The translations under genes were made by a program, and so were the position numbers. The notes beneath the pieces are model-generated. The model saw only the letters and a program-made list of their open reading frames with translations, did not search any database and was not told the origin of the DNA. 64,000 nucleotides of DNA. Origin: Lota lota. Lineage: Eukaryota; Chordata; Actinopteri; Gadiformes; Lotidae. The stretch covers positions 209,501 through 273,500 of the forward strand of contig JACYXH010000102.1 of the NCBI GenBank assembly GCA_026745465.1. The letters run 5' to 3'. Of this stretch, positions 51,872-64,000 are shown one piece after another (the stretch's first letter is position 1; every line of letters begins with the position of its first letter).

Positions 51872-54336
51872 ATGGCAGGCGACGAGAAGGAGAACCTGAG
51901 TGAAGCCGAGGCTTCCTCTGGCCCCCAGACTCCGCGCCTGTGTCGCTTTTACGCACAGGGAAGACGGTGTAACTTTGGCCAAAGGTGCAGGTTTGTCCAC
52001 GAAAGGAACGATTCCCATCCGAATCCAAATACGATAGACCGGGGAACGGAGCAAGACAGTGAGAAAGTGTCGGGTCCCAACCAGCATGACAGATCGATGA
52101 TTACTGAAGGGGTGATGGATAATCAGCCAAAGCCACATATCGAGCGCAAGGTGGGCTCCGTGACCAGGAGCGGAGGACCTAACCGTCGTCCCTGTCGGTA
52201 CTTTCTCTCCGGCTCCTGCACTATGGAAGACAGATGCCGTTTCTGGCATCCACCAACAATGCCCCCACTTGATGACCAGTTAGCCCCTACAGCTGAACAC
52301 AGACCAACTAAAACGACGCCTGCCCTTCACGTCAACCATCTCCAGGAGGTCAAGCTTGGCGACATTACAGAGGATGTCACCAAAGACCTCCGCGACACCG
52401 AGATAAAGCAGATGATGAAGCGTTTTCCTAAACACCAACTTATTATTCAGGAGCGAGGTGACGGCCAAGTAACCTTTTATAGAGCCACTGTAGAAGCTAC
52501 TGATCCTGACTGGGTAAAATACTAACCAATGACATTTATCACACACGATCATAGCTAGTTTACCAACAGGAGGAGCCCCCGTTTTAATTGGGATTAATCG
52601 TGGCACATTTACCACAATGTTAGTGGTAATTGTTGAGGAAATCTCACTCACACTTGCTCACACTCAAGTTCCACCAAGTACCTGCTCATCTAAAGCTATT
52701 AACATACATGCTATTTGTAGTATACTTTGCACTTTCTCTATCAATTGTGACCAATAGGGAGGCAAATACCTATTGAATGAATAACGTATTTGTTGTATTC
52801 ATATAATCAATAATATCCTACGGTAGCACGATTGCATTGAATACTTCTGGGTATACTGACTTGGACTGTTGCTCTTTGACCCACAGCCATTTGACCTTAA
52901 AGAAGTTGTTATATTGGTCAGCTTCCCAGAAAGATACCCCCTGGAGGTAATGACAAGTGCATCTCCTCATATTCCTGAAGACAGTCTTATAGTCAACTGT
53001 AGTACACAAAGGAGCTTTCCAAATGTGACCCCATAACCCTGATATTCCTTCTTCAGGTATTCACATTAGACCTACCGTTAGACCAGGACCTTCCATCAGT
53101 AATGGCCAGGTACAACAATTGTAACTTTAAAAGGCTTCTATTTCCTCTGAATGCATTGAGTGACTAAACCCTAAAAGGTAGTACATCTCCAGTGTTTGAC
53201 CGGCATGCTGTATTTGGCCGTGCAGGCATGTGCAGCAAGCTTCCCAGGCGTGGCTGCAGGCCAAGCACGCCACCAATGAGCTGATGGGGAAGGTGGAGCT
53301 CCTGTTCCGGCCCTACCTGCGCTGGCTGGATCGCAGCCTGGAGCGGCTGTTCACTGAGGGAGCCAGGCAGGTGAGGACTATGGTCTGATGCCCTGTACCT
53401 TACCTGGAAGTGCATGCATCTAGGGCGGCAACTCGCCATTATGTTCCTATTCGATTCATCGAGCGACGTCTCTTCCAGGTAAAGCGCATCATCACGTTGT
53501 CTATAAAATGTCTGCAATCGCGAGCTCTCCCAACTCCAGCATGATGTCTTGGATTAATTTTATTCGACAAGCAGCATAGAAAACTGAAAGTATTCATTTG
53601 CTCATCCACGAACCAAAGATTAGAATTTCAAAAGCATTAAGCAGCAAATGTTTGGTATGTTGAACATGATAAATGGCTTCAAACGCTTAATCGGTTATCG
53701 ATTGTCGACATTTGAAACATCTTCTGTCAAACAACCAGCCGATCCAGCGACTCCTCGTCGCAGCCCGACATACATCGGGGTTTCCTTTGGCTTTTGTTCC
53801 CCAGTTTGGGACACTGTGCGCAATCTCCTGTTATCTGAACGGTGTGTCTGACAGCTGAAGAAAGACGTCGACGTGCAGCGCGCTGGGCTGCAGTTCATCC
53901 GCTACCAGGAGCTCCAGGCCACGCTGTGCGAGGAGCCCGGCCCAGGGGCCACCGATGAGGCCGGCAGCGGGGCGGCGTGCCACCCGGCCGACGCGACGGA
54001 GGCTAGTTCACACGGAGGGAAGGTGGAGCAGACACAGGGGTGGGGCCGGGAGGGGGAGGAACAGGAGGAGGACGACGAGGACGAGGAGGAGGAGGAGGAG
54101 GAGGAGGAGGAGTCGTGCCGTCTGGTGGAGAACATCAAGTTGAGCGAGCCCCGCAGAGGGACGGAGGTGAAGCTGCTGGGCCTGAGCCTGGGCGACAACA
54201 CGGCCACGGTGCTGGCCCGCCGGATCACCGTGTGTCTGCAGTGCAACCGGTACGACCAGAGGCTTGAGTTATGTACTGTAGATAGAGTGAGGAACAATGT
54301 GATGCCCTTAACAATACAGGTTCACAGAACACACAC

Positions 54337-54394
<58 letters not shown>

Positions 54395-57074
54395 GTGTGT
54401 GTGTATATTTATGGAATGTTATTTGTGATGTCTTTGAAGTGTATGTTTAAAATAAACATTTTGTATATATAGTTTTATCTTTTTACATCTTCTTTGCCTG
54501 ACAATGCACATTGTATTGTTTTCGTGCATCGATAATTAGTGATGAATTTATTTGTGCTTCTGTGTGAACGTGTGTGCGCTGTGTGTGTGTGTCTGTGTGC
54601 GTGCGTCTGTGTGTCTGTGTGCGCGCGTCTGTGTGCGTGCAGCTGTAAAGTCACGGCCGACCTGACCCTTGGCGTGACCCTGCCGTGCACGGCCCAGTGT
54701 GAGAAGTGCAGTGCGAGCATCAGCGCCACCTTCAGGCCCAGCATGCTCCACCCCTACAGCGACGTGCTGGGCTACCTGGACCTCCACAACGCTGCGCCCA
54801 CCGACCTGGTTCTGCAGGACTGCGAGCTCACCGTGGGCTGTCTCCACTGCTCACAGGACGGCCCTGTGCAGGTACTGTGCACGCCTCACGTCCTCATTCA
54901 ATTCCGGTTCTGTTTGGTTTGGTGTTTGTCCCCCAGCCCGGTTCATCTGGCTTCCAGCCCCGTGGTCCGCAGTACACCTGTAGGCATGCTTGACGGCCCC
55001 TCCCTGCTCCTGGATTTAGATTTGATTTGTTTTATTTCAAGCATGTAAAATAATCAACAATGAACCAACACAACTGCAAACCGAAAGTGCAATAATTCCA
55101 CGTGTGAAACAGAGAAGGAAGACGCGAACCACTTAATGGTGTCTCGCTGAACGACGTGTATCTAAAAATCAGCTCTAAAAGCGACGGGATATTCTGATTC
55201 ACTTTCCTCCCATCTTTCTCTCCCCAGAACGTCTGCTATGGCCAGACTAAGGAGCTTAATTGCGAGCACTGCCACGGTCAACTCAGCCTCCTGGCAGAGA
55301 GCGCCAGGTTCCAGTACATCCAGCCACGCTCCAACAAAGCAGGTCAGAGGTGACATGGCTATGCACTCACTGGGCGGCTGAGCCCAACGTCCCACCACTG
55401 CATGCACTGCACCACTGTGTGTTAGATATATCTGTCACATGACTGGTTGGTTTTTAACGCACATTAAACACACACTGCTTCACATCGAATTAGCTCCATT
55501 CCTTTTAGGGCTGCAACTCAGAATACATGTAGTAGAACATTATTGGGACTATTGCAAGTAACACCTGCTCCCTCAACAAGTCACTGTGCTCTGTCCAACT
55601 TGTGACACATGGCCAACAAAAGATGCAATCACAAAGTGTTTAACGACATAGCCGTTACATGCATTTATTGGATTTGGCATACACAGCACTGAAAGGTTGT
55701 TACCAAACATAAAAAAAACACGAATATTATAAAGTAATATATATGTTTATTGAAGTTCATTAATTAGAAGGTGGTTTGAATGTGATATGGTTTCAAAGGT
55801 AAGTAAGTAAGTAAAAGTAATAGATTATTATTATAGTAATGGAGTATTGTTCCACTGATATCTCCACGACTGATCTTTTGTCTGTAACCTGTCAACATGT
55901 TCTGCAGGGCCTAAAGATTTAACTCCCAGCTATGGGAGGAAGGTGAGGGATCCGGCTGTGCAAAAGGGGAAGCCCCTTCCGGAGAAGGGAGCCTGCAGGC
56001 ATTACAGACAGAGTCATCGCTGGCTACGGTAAACCCATCTCCCTGTGTCCATACATCTGTTAAATAGACAGGATGGATGATTTAGTAGATGCTAGGTGCG
56101 TCACTCTGTGCTCTCCACAGTTTGGAGGGATTTCAACAAAGCGGCATTCAATATAAATGATAAGAGTTTATGTCGTCTGCCTTTTAGAGTCAGTGGCAGT
56201 GACTTAAGGACCGTTTCAAAGCCTGGGATGCATCGAAACTTGCAGATGTGTTTTGCATGCGTGCTCTGAGCCGTAACGGTACGGACATGCCATAATCCTG
56301 CTCCAGGTTCTCCTGCTGTGGACGGGCCTACGCCTGCGACGTGTGCCACGATGAGGACCAGGACCACTGCATGGAGCGGGCCACCAGGATGATCTGTGGA
56401 CACTGTGCCACGGAGCAGGTGAAGGCATGCCCAAGGACAGTGAGAGTCTGTCAGAGGGTTTAGTGGAGAAAGCCTCTATTCATGGGGCTGGCGTCCCCCG
56501 GTGGTTAATAGACCTGTAAGCCCAGCGCATTTACATCACGTCAAGTCAGCACCTCATCCCCGTTGTTATTTGGTACAAAAAGGCTATTCACCTTCACACA
56601 AGCTATTTAGACGTTTCTAAAACGATTAGTATTTATGTCAAATCTTTGTATTGGGGAAGAGGTTTAGTGTTGTGTTTGTTGCTTTGTATACAATGCATCT
56701 CATTCTTTAGGCGCATTTTTAAACCGTCTGATGTATGTCACCCCTATCCTATTCCCAGCCCTACGGCAACGGGAAGCCTTGCGTGGGCTGTGGGGCCATG
56801 ATGACCAGAGGAGCACACAGCAGCTTCTGGGAGGGAGGTCTGGGATGCAGGAACAAAGTCAAAATGAGCAGGTATGTCCTGTACCGTTTTGCATACTTCT
56901 CACTGTCAAGGAGACACATTGCAGCATTGTCAAATATAAATTGGTGTTTAACTCCCTTAAAGTCATCTTCATTTTTAATGGTTGAATATATTATTCCGGA
57001 ACAGAAATGATCGGCAGAAATATGCCAACACCAACAAGACCATTTCCCGGAAGGCGGCGGCTGAAAAGAAGTAG
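51872..57074 (+). CDS. CCCH / RWD / CHY zinc-finger protein, function unknown
   Basis: Eleven coding exons: 51872-52513, 52887-52946, 53057-53109, 53226-53370, 53855-54249, 54643-54871, 55228-55342, 55908-56028, 56307-56418, 56759-56871, 57005-57074; phases match, 684 aa. Exon 1 holds two CCCH fingers, LCRFYAQGRRCNFGQRCRFV-H (C-x8-C-x5-C-x3-H) and PCRYFLSGSCTMEDRCRFWH (C-x7-C-x5-C-x3-H). Residues about 165-270 resemble an RWD domain, with the RWD-type FPERYPLEVFTLDLP. A glutamate/aspartate run follows (54059-54112). The C-terminal third is cysteine-rich and includes a CHY finger: GACRHYRQSHRWL, CCGRAYACDVCHDE, then CxxC pairs up to CVGCG. CHY fingers occur in RCHY1/Pirh2 and Hot13; CCCH fingers often bind RNA. 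An RNA-linked or ubiquitin-linked role is inference. I recognise no mammalian gene of this layout at this locus. Poly(A) signal AATAAA at 57142-57147. Confidence 0.88.
54344..54402. repeat. (TA)n then (TG)n microsatellite
   Basis: About 17 TA units followed by GTATGTGTGTG..., in the intron after the polyglutamate exon of the zinc-finger gene. Confidence 0.95.
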
Positions 57075-57147
57075 GACAAGACGAGCTGCCATGTCACATG
57101 ACTGGTGATCTATGAAATATTACAGATCTTATTTTGAATTGAATAAA

Positions 57148-58579
57148 AAATACAAGATTTGTGTAAATCACAGTTTGTTAATCATAACAGATCTGTTGTT
57201 TTGTGTTCTTGCGCGCTATGCGCCTTTTTTTTGTTTTTGTTTAACGAGCTTAACGAGGAAACCGAAGACAAGAAGAGCCAGCCATGGCATGTGGCATGAT
57301 ATATTACACAGATCCTATCGAGTTCTAATTAGATATACAACATTTTTATAAATCACAATTAGTTGATCCTCACATTTCTGTTTTCTGTCCCTGGGCACTA
57401 AGCACTTTTGGAAGATGAACCACTTGAAAATGGAAACAAACATTTTGATTGGGATTGCAGTTTTTCTTCTTAGCCAAATGGACGGCCTTAACCTCTATTC
57501 CGTGTTCATATCAGAACAGATGAGCACAGTTCAAAAGTTCAAAATGTTTGTCAGCGTGTTCAGTTGACCTAATCTTGTTTATGTCCTTGTAGAAGGAAAA
57601 GGTCAGGGGTCGACCAGAGTCCCTGTAAGGATTACATAATTATGTTTCATTCTGCCACTGATCCATTGTATTGCAAAATTTTTGCAACTGTTGAGAGGTA
57701 TGACACATTTCTGGCATTTCTGGCATTTATTAGATTCCTGATTTCCTGAATCTTCCGTCTGGAATCATTAAGTATTCTTATCTTAAATGAAATGCTCAAT
57801 TGTTAGCCAAATTCCCTTAATGCATTTGCATCACCCAAATGTAAAGGATGAAACACACTAGCCCTACTATGCATCAAGTTAAACTATTTAACCACTGTAA
57901 CTGTAAAAATGTAAGGACAAATAAAATATTTTATTTGAATCAGGTTTTAAAGCTCCTTCTTGACCCGAGTTTTCAAGAAAGTAATCCTGTTGTGAAGGGT
58001 AGTTTGTTTTAAGCATGGCAGCACTTCTTTAAATCAATGCGAAGAAGTTGTAAAGCTGTGTGTAACAATTAAACCTGTGGAAAATAAAACGTACGTTCTG
58101 TAGTTTACACATTTTAAAGAAAATGAAAAATGAATGAATGAATACATTTGTCCATTTTCTTATCTTGCAATTACTGTCCTTGCTCTGAAAATATTTTTTT
58201 ATTTTGTTTGATGATGCGTGCTGTATCCCTAACAGTGTGTCCAAGATGGCATTGCTACCGTAATGTATGGATAATAGACAAATCTTAATGTCAATCCATT
58301 AATTTGGGACAAAGCTTTAAACATATCTGTGAAAGGGAATTCCTTCTCGTGGATTTTGTGTTGTTTGCTCCGTAAGGAGCTTTCAAATAAAGTCCCCTCT
58401 GGTATCTACACAAGTCTAGCCATGACACAGAGTCCCCCTCCTTTGCTTTAGTCTTAAAAATCACTCAATATCAAGTAAGCTAAATAAATAGCGCAAACAG
58501 AAAGTATGTCTAATTCCTAACACTTCTATCTTGTGACAAATTAATACAACTTATCATATATATTTAAAATAAATACAAG
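57148..58579. other. Convergent intergenic region, zinc-finger gene / kti12
   Basis: AT-rich sequence between two 3' ends. A repeat of the phrase near 57113-57150 (ATCTTATTTTGAATT) appears again in changed form near 57301-57360, suggesting a small local duplication. No coding exon seen. Confidence 0.5.
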
Positions 58580-58609
58580 TTTATTGAATATATAACATAC
58601 AAATGTAAC

Positions 58610-60994
58610 TTAATTAAGACTTTTGTTCAAATATTGCACAAACATGTTTGAAATGTGTCCTATGTTCTCTGTGGGGTGCATCTTGGTGTAGCTAATGAAC
58701 TGGCGTCTCAATTTCCTCAGTTCGGCCATGTTGAAACTCCTGGTGTATTCGATGTAATAACATCAGGTTAAGGACAGATTGAGTGTTCATTTGACAGGAG
58801 AACTATTAGTTTGTTTAGAAACTGTTACAAAAATAAGTTAACCTTATTTGACCAAAGTAATATAGGACACATAAAAAGCACCATTAGGATGAAACTAAAA
58901 AAGTTGTGTGATTACTAGTTCACTTTCCAGGGCTAACATGTTCAAAGCGAGCCAGCAGGAAATATCAAAGTGCTTGATATTGAAATTGACTCACCAAAGT
59001 CGTGCTAATCGAATCGAGCTCCGTTCAAAAATTCCCCCGTGTGCGGCGGTCGCTCTGAGCAGTCACCAGCCTTCAACTGACTTCCATTTAAAAGCATTCT
59101 CTTTGATGCGTGTTACGATCATTTACTTCCCCTGCTCCAACGTCTGCTCATTTGATATAAGCAGAGTGTTCCTACTGTAAGTGTGTAACCTATCTTAGGA
59201 TACAGCTGGGAATGCTAGTTTACTTTACCTGTTTGGCAGTACCCAAATATTGACTTAGATAATACAGATACTAATAGCTACATAAGAAAAAGATAACGTT
59301 TCAAATATATAAAAAGGATATCTTGTCTGTGGTTCCAGGAACAGCGATGAGATCGCCAGGAATGCTTGTCTTCTGAGCATTGAGAATAGCCTGAAATTTA
59401 TAAATAAAACCGTATGTTTTTTACAATGTGCATAGCAATGGACTTTAAGCTAAAACAATCAGTGGAACACACATCAATGTACTTTGGGTAATCGTGTATA
59501 AGTGTAATTAATTAGCACACTGACCCGCGAGTCAAACGAATAAAAGACTGCGTGTAAAATACGGACTGAAAGCTTACCATCAACACTTCTTGTGTCACCT
59601 TGTCCAACTCGTATAAAAAGTTAGTCGAGGACAACGGTTGCTGCAGGAAAAAGACATGCCAGTAACAGCACACATGTATTTATGCTATGCCTGTTGCTGG
59701 ATAAAAAAAATCCCATACAAATGGAAGATCCCAGTGAACGTACATTTACATTCTGTCTGTGTGACTCACGCTCAGTGTGGACTGGTTCGGCGGGGGAGCT
59801 TTTCTCTTGAAGACGGCGTCGTAGATGCCTTCAAAGGGGAGCGTGTCGTCCTGCTGGACGGTGAACAGAGGGCTGTCCCATCTGTTCCTGGAGTCTGGAG
59901 CTTCAAACCTCAGCACCAGGGCATCCAGGCTACAAAGAAAACCACAACACCAACAAATAAACAGACCGATGTCGGGGGGACTTCTCTCCCAAACTCAGTT
60001 GATGAGACATGAAGGAGATTTAAATGCATAGGGTTCATGACTTAAATAAGGGGCTTCTCACATCTCTTGGGTGTACTGCTCCTTAGGCTCTCTGTTGCTG
60101 TTCCATGCTGAGCTCACTTCCACTGAGGTCAGACAGTAAACCTGTACAAAAAAAAAAACATCAATGAAATCATGAATGTGGATGCGTTTTGAACAGTGGC
60201 TCAGGTCTGTTTCTGAGTTATTCTAACGTCGTCATACTTACTAGGCAGTGGGGTGTCTGTGTGTGTTTGATGAGGCAGAAGAGTTCATATCTATACCCTG
60301 CAGAGTGCAAGGAGTAGAATGAGAAAAATAAGTATCCTCATGCAGGCGGTTTTCCCTTTGTATCAAATAGTATGGTTACCTTTGATGTAATTCAACGAAT
60401 CCAAAATGACAATATCGTCCTTGTTGACTTTCCTAAGCAACAAATGGCACGGTTAATAAGATAAATATATACAATGTGATTCCATTGCAAGATCATACAC
60501 ATTATCAGATGTGGAAAATCTAACCTCTCAACTTCAGCTTTCAGAGAACCTCTCACATTTTTCTCTCTTTGAGATTCTGTAACACACCCAGCAATGATTT
60601 CGTGGTGGGTTAAACGGTTCATCATCACGAGAATAACTGACTGGGAATCAAAACATTTAGCCATAGAATTATTATGAAGCTTTACTTGGGACACACATAC
60701 TTGAACATCACCAACGGAACACCAATGCCATAACTGGCAGTCACAATATATGTATGCTTTAAATATTTGTATACGACCCAGTTAGCCAACGGTTGTATTA
60801 ATACAACCTGAACTGTACATGTGTTTAGCTTATGTGATCTTACCTGCATAGACAGTATTCTTTTCAATGCACATGGTTCCATCACCTACAACGTGGACCT
60901 TTTTGTCGGTGTTCTTTTCAAAATAGTCCTTTATTTCATTAGCCCTGCGAGTTTTACCACTGCTAGGGAACCCACACATCACTACGAGGGGCAT
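58610..60994 (-). CDS. kti12: KTI12, Elongator-associated P-loop ATPase
   Basis: Nine coding exons: 60994-60844, 60576-60525, 60432-60380, 60297-60242, 60141-60062, 59929-59770, 59640-59578, 59390-59322, 58753-58610, giving 275 aa. Kti12 binds tRNA and Elongator and is needed for wobble-uridine (U34) modification. The N-terminus MPLVVMCGFPSSGKTRRA holds the P-loop GFPSSGKT. DIVILDSLNYIKG follows, where the Asp fits a Walker B role, then GYRYELFCL, RFEAPDSRNRWDSPLFT, APPPNQST and FISYTKMHPTEN, all close to human KTI12. The human protein is about 354 aa; the shortfall lies in the variable middle (exon 5). The start was chosen by homology, although the frame is open 12 codons further. The last intron (59321-58754) starts ATATCCTTT and ends AC, a U12-type AT-AC intron. 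Poly(A) signal (AATAAA on minus) at 58585-58580, 25 nt after the stop. Confidence 0.96.
58754..59321 (-). other. U12-type AT-AC intron of kti12
   Basis: Read on the minus strand, exon 8 ends ACAGACAAG, and the intron begins ATATCCTTT, the U12 AT-AC donor consensus. A branch-site match TCCTTAAC (58773-58766) lies about 14 nt from the 3' end, which is ...TTATTAC. With these boundaries the frame continues TTDK-IEYTRSFNMAEL, aligning with human TTEHLRFTRPLTMAEL. No GT donor nearby keeps the frame. Confidence 0.9.
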
Positions 60995-61200
60995 CGTGTT
61001 AACTTGTTTTCTGATATAGAGGTTTGTCAAATTGGATGTGGCATTTTACCGACGGAAAACCATCGGCAATACCCTCCGTTCGCCTAACCCGGAAGCGAAA
61101 GGAGATGGAACGCCCCCTGTTGTCTAGCTTTTTCCGTCATTGCCATTAGAGGTTGTCGCCACTAGAGGACGCCAAACCGTTTGAGTGAGTATCACGAAGC
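60995..61200 (-). promoter_or_regulatory. kti12 promoter region
   Basis: Upstream of the kti12 ATG lies an ETS-type motif CCGGAAGC (61089-61096, plus-strand reading) in a TATA-less stretch, typical of housekeeping promoters. Inferred from position and motif only. Confidence 0.35.
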
Positions 61201-61612
61201 TTTTCCGTTCATCGTTGTGAATTAGAATTAGGCACAAATGAACAAATGTCAAAGCATGTGTTATACCTCTTCATGTCATTCTCAATTTAAAAACATTTGA
61301 ATTATTGGCAATAAGCGATCAAACGTGCTTGGGTAGTACTTTGTTTATTACATGATACAAACACATCATTGTAACGTGTCATGACAACAAATGCATCATA
61401 TTTCAACAATAACCTATTTCATATGGTCACAATGTTATGTCAAGAATTTACACCAAACACAATAAGACACTCTATTAACCAAAAAACAAATACATATATA
61501 CAAATACATTGAATTTTCATTATCTGTTTTCTTTACTTTTCTTTATGAATATTATTAAATACATGTTTTATGTGTTATAAATGTCACATTGCAACCACGG
61601 TATGTGCCACTT

Positions 61613-62252
61613 TCAAGCAGGATCTCGTTTTCTATAATAGATGTGAAAAAAGACATGTTCCACATTACAAAACGCAGCAACAACAATAATTATCATCGTT
61701 ATAGTAAAATATGAATATACAAACCTGTCCCAATCACGTTTCTGTTGTCCGTGTAGAACAATTTTTAACTCTTGTATAATATGTTCCCTCATATCTTCTG
61801 CATTGTGGACCGGGTTGACAGCTTTCGTTCGGATAGGGTTATCCAAATCTCTGTGGGCAGGATCCGTAAGGGAGCTGTCCACAATGCTTTTCTTCCCCAT
61901 GAAGTGACCTTATGAAACAAACCACTTAATCGTAACAAGTAATATAAAACAAACTGAAAATATAAATAATCACAATAGTTATTCTTAAATAAAAATGAAT
62001 AATAATTATTATTAAATAATAATAAGTTATTATAATTATTATCATTTAAAAAAACGACATATGTAATAATAAATGCAAAGAGATCCACTCACCTGTTGCC
62101 CATAGATTCCCCCTGGGGTTCATTTTGATCTTTGAAACTTTATTTCTGAGTTCAGTTAAATCAAGAGTCATGGAAGAGGTCACGGTGAAGTATGTGATGA
62201 GAATAAAAGAGAGAATCCCTGTGCGCCAAGTAACTGCCATTACACAAGCCAT
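61613..62252 (-). CDS. nmb: Neuromedin B precursor
   Basis: Three exons: 62252-62093, 61908-61725 and 61631-61613, phases 1 and 2, giving 120 aa. The first 25 or so residues (AVTWRTGILSFILITYFTV) form a signal peptide. Around residues 48-60 is RGNLWATGHFMGKK, which contains neuromedin B-10 (GNLWATGHFM) followed by the amidation glycine and the dibasic KK cleavage site; this decapeptide is identical to mammalian NMB. Neuromedin B is a bombesin-family peptide acting on the NMBR G-protein-coupled receptor. The C-terminal flanking peptide is poorly conserved, as usual. A second Met at 62240 is an equally plausible start. The first intron interrupts the mature peptide in the glycine codon before HFM. 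A TATA-like sequence (TATAAG on minus, near 62346) lies about 90 bp upstream; AATAAA on minus is at 61349-61344. Confidence 0.95.
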
Positions 62253-64000
62253 CACTTAAAAAGGGTCTTGTGTTCAGGTATGATGCTGCAGAGGGCGAGT
62301 CCTCTTTACCTTTCTGGGGCTCTGCCAGTTCAGAGGCTGCACTTATACTGGGATAGGATGGGCTTAATATTCTAATTGGATGAAGTCATCCATCAGTGGT
62401 TGGTTGGTTCCTCACTAGATGTGACAGAAGCTCATCCTTCCTCCCCATTCTGCTTTGCTCAGTGTGCACATCTCACTACATCCCATAATAAAGCACCTTC
62501 CAGAAGAAGCATCAACACGTTATCCTGTGTAACCCGTGTATCCTGTTGATGTGTTTGCCTTTTATTATCGAAACACCAACCCTGTGGGTTTTCTTTCACA
62601 GGCATTCAGCATGCTTCACCCCCACCGTGTGTGAAGTTGTTCAACAAAACATTTCATACAAAGACAGAAAGAGCGTCAATTAAATGCACCAATTTATTCA
62701 TTAGTATTTGGAGTAAAGATGTGAGCAAGGCACAAGGGCCACTGCATGCAGCAACAGATGTTGGCTTAAAGTAACGCTGCAAATGACATGTTACATTATA
62801 GCTACCCTATACTTACACAAACTATTATACAAATTGCCGCACAATGTATCAAAAAGTACAAATGTCTTTAACAAGCATTACAAAGAAAAGAAAAGAGATT
62901 TCACTTTGGCCTGTCAATAGGTGAGGGTGTTTTTTCTTACCAGGTTGGTTTGAAGGCAGAGGCCTCAGACAGCACATGGACAGCTGCTCCTGCCTCACAC
63001 AGAAAGTTAACCCACTGATCTGGTCAATATGACCGAATGCTGTACATATCATATCCCAAACAATTACTTATATATATAGTGTGGGAGCTAATATACGTTG
63101 CTATAGTCATTCGACATTGCACCACCCCCCCACCCCCAAACACATGTACAATGTTTTAACAATGCCTCTTGACTTCCAGAGGTGGAAACCCTAATGTGGG
63201 CGGTACGAGCCAGCCAAATGCAATTCAAATCCTCAGGGCTGAGGCTCATCCAATGTCCAAAATGTGTTTGTAAATTAGACCTTCGTCTGAGCATGGAATA
63301 CGGTCACCTGTTCCCGGCTCTGAAGAGGCGCACTCCACTTGTTCAACCCATCTGCCCAACCCTCCACAAGAACATTTCATCAATGTGAACAAAAACATTT
63401 TAAAAATAAAGCAACAGTCATGCAGCCTGGGAAAGGTTCACATTTCCAATTTTCTATCCGTTCTGCATATTCTCTACACCCTGATCGTCAAGTCCTCCCT
63501 TCACGTTCCTGGATTCTACACATTGAGTTGAGGTATTTAATACTGCTTCACTGGACCTTCTTTTACCTCCGCGTCGATCTGAGCTTTCAGGTTAACCATT
63601 GGAATTCAAAAAAGACAGGAGCCTGAACAATGTGCAACAATAAATGCAATACAATGACAATTAACACAAGTTGAAGGTAGTCGAGCACACACACACACAC
63701 ACACGTCAGCCCACACACACACACACATGGGCCCACACACAGATGCACATACACAAGCTCATACATAGCCATAGCTCTACATAAAGCCAGAGATGGCCAA
63801 GTAAAACAAGGCAGAACATGGGGCCCTAATCTTGCAGAGATCTTTTGGTTGATGCAAAACTAACCGCTTTTCAAATGTATATTGAAATATAACATCTTTT
63901 AATAAAATGTGTCTATATTTGTGTAAATATTTTAACTTATAAATGTATATTTGTCATACTACTACCACTGTGTTCAATCTGCGTTGAATCCGTGAATCTG
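62253..64000. other. Right-end region without a recognised gene
   Basis: Upstream sequence of nmb, then mostly unique DNA. AATAAA occurs on the minus strand at 62698-62693 and on the plus strand near 63406; the first would suit the 3' UTR of a minus-strand gene starting right of the window. Interrupted (CA)n at 63689-63727. No coding exon I can support. Confidence 0.4.

Noticed and set aside
63537-63596. 20-codon minus-strand ORF (MVNLKAQIDAEVKEGPVKQY) near a CAG acceptor-like site
   Set aside because: The upstream frame is closed by a stop 3 codons before, no partner exon is visible, and it is too short to support.

Overview
The window is vertebrate nuclear DNA from a ray-finned fish. The genes are split by introns with standard vertebrate splice sites, and the gene order SCAPER - RCN2 - PSTPIP1 - TSPAN3 matches the block known from human 15q24. 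There is a teleost-type tRNA-derived SINE, and very many long (AC)n/(GT)n, (GA)n and poly-C tracts. That microsatellite load would fit a cod-like (gadiform) genome, but the species cannot be fixed from the sequence alone.

Layout. From 3.6 to 38.7 kb on the minus strand lies most of scaper: 21 exons found, with the 3' part of the gene off the left edge. Its introns hold a 54-bp palindromic minisatellite (1.5-2.7 kb), a 49-bp minisatellite (15.7-16.4 kb), an ACGCGT-rich minisatellite (6.2-6.5 kb), a palindromic MITE-like element (18.6 kb) and several unique-sequence blocks that look like candidate Islet-Scaper regulatory elements. The 10.7-kb scaper intron at 23.4-34.1 kb contains, on the opposite strand, a spliced small gene of unknown function (118 aa). 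Its start codon is completed by splicing, and its second intron carries three tandem copies of an exon-like cassette.

A divergent promoter near 38.9 kb separates scaper from rcn2 (plus, 39.5-41.4 kb, complete, ending HDEL). Pstpip1 follows only about 500 bp later (plus, 41.9-47.3 kb, complete, F-BAR + SH3). Tspan3 is convergent (minus, 48.3-51.0 kb, complete). A divergent neighbour at 51.9-57.1 kb (plus) encodes a 684-aa CCCH - RWD - CHY zinc-finger protein that I cannot name. Kti12 (minus, 58.6-61.0 kb) is complete and carries a U12-type AT-AC intron. Nmb, the neuromedin B precursor (minus, 61.6-62.3 kb), is the last gene. From 62.3 to 64 kb I see no coding exon; it may be the 3' UTR of a further gene.

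The genes do not form a pathway: an ER/cell-cycle protein (SCAPER), an ER calcium-binding protein (RCN2), an actin/inflammasome adaptor (PSTPIP1), a tetraspanin, a tRNA-modification cofactor (KTI12) and a neuropeptide (NMB). The link is conserved synteny and, for scaper, its known role as host of enhancers for the adjacent Islet gene. The least explained parts are the nested gene with its triplicated cassette and the self-complementary 54-bp array.
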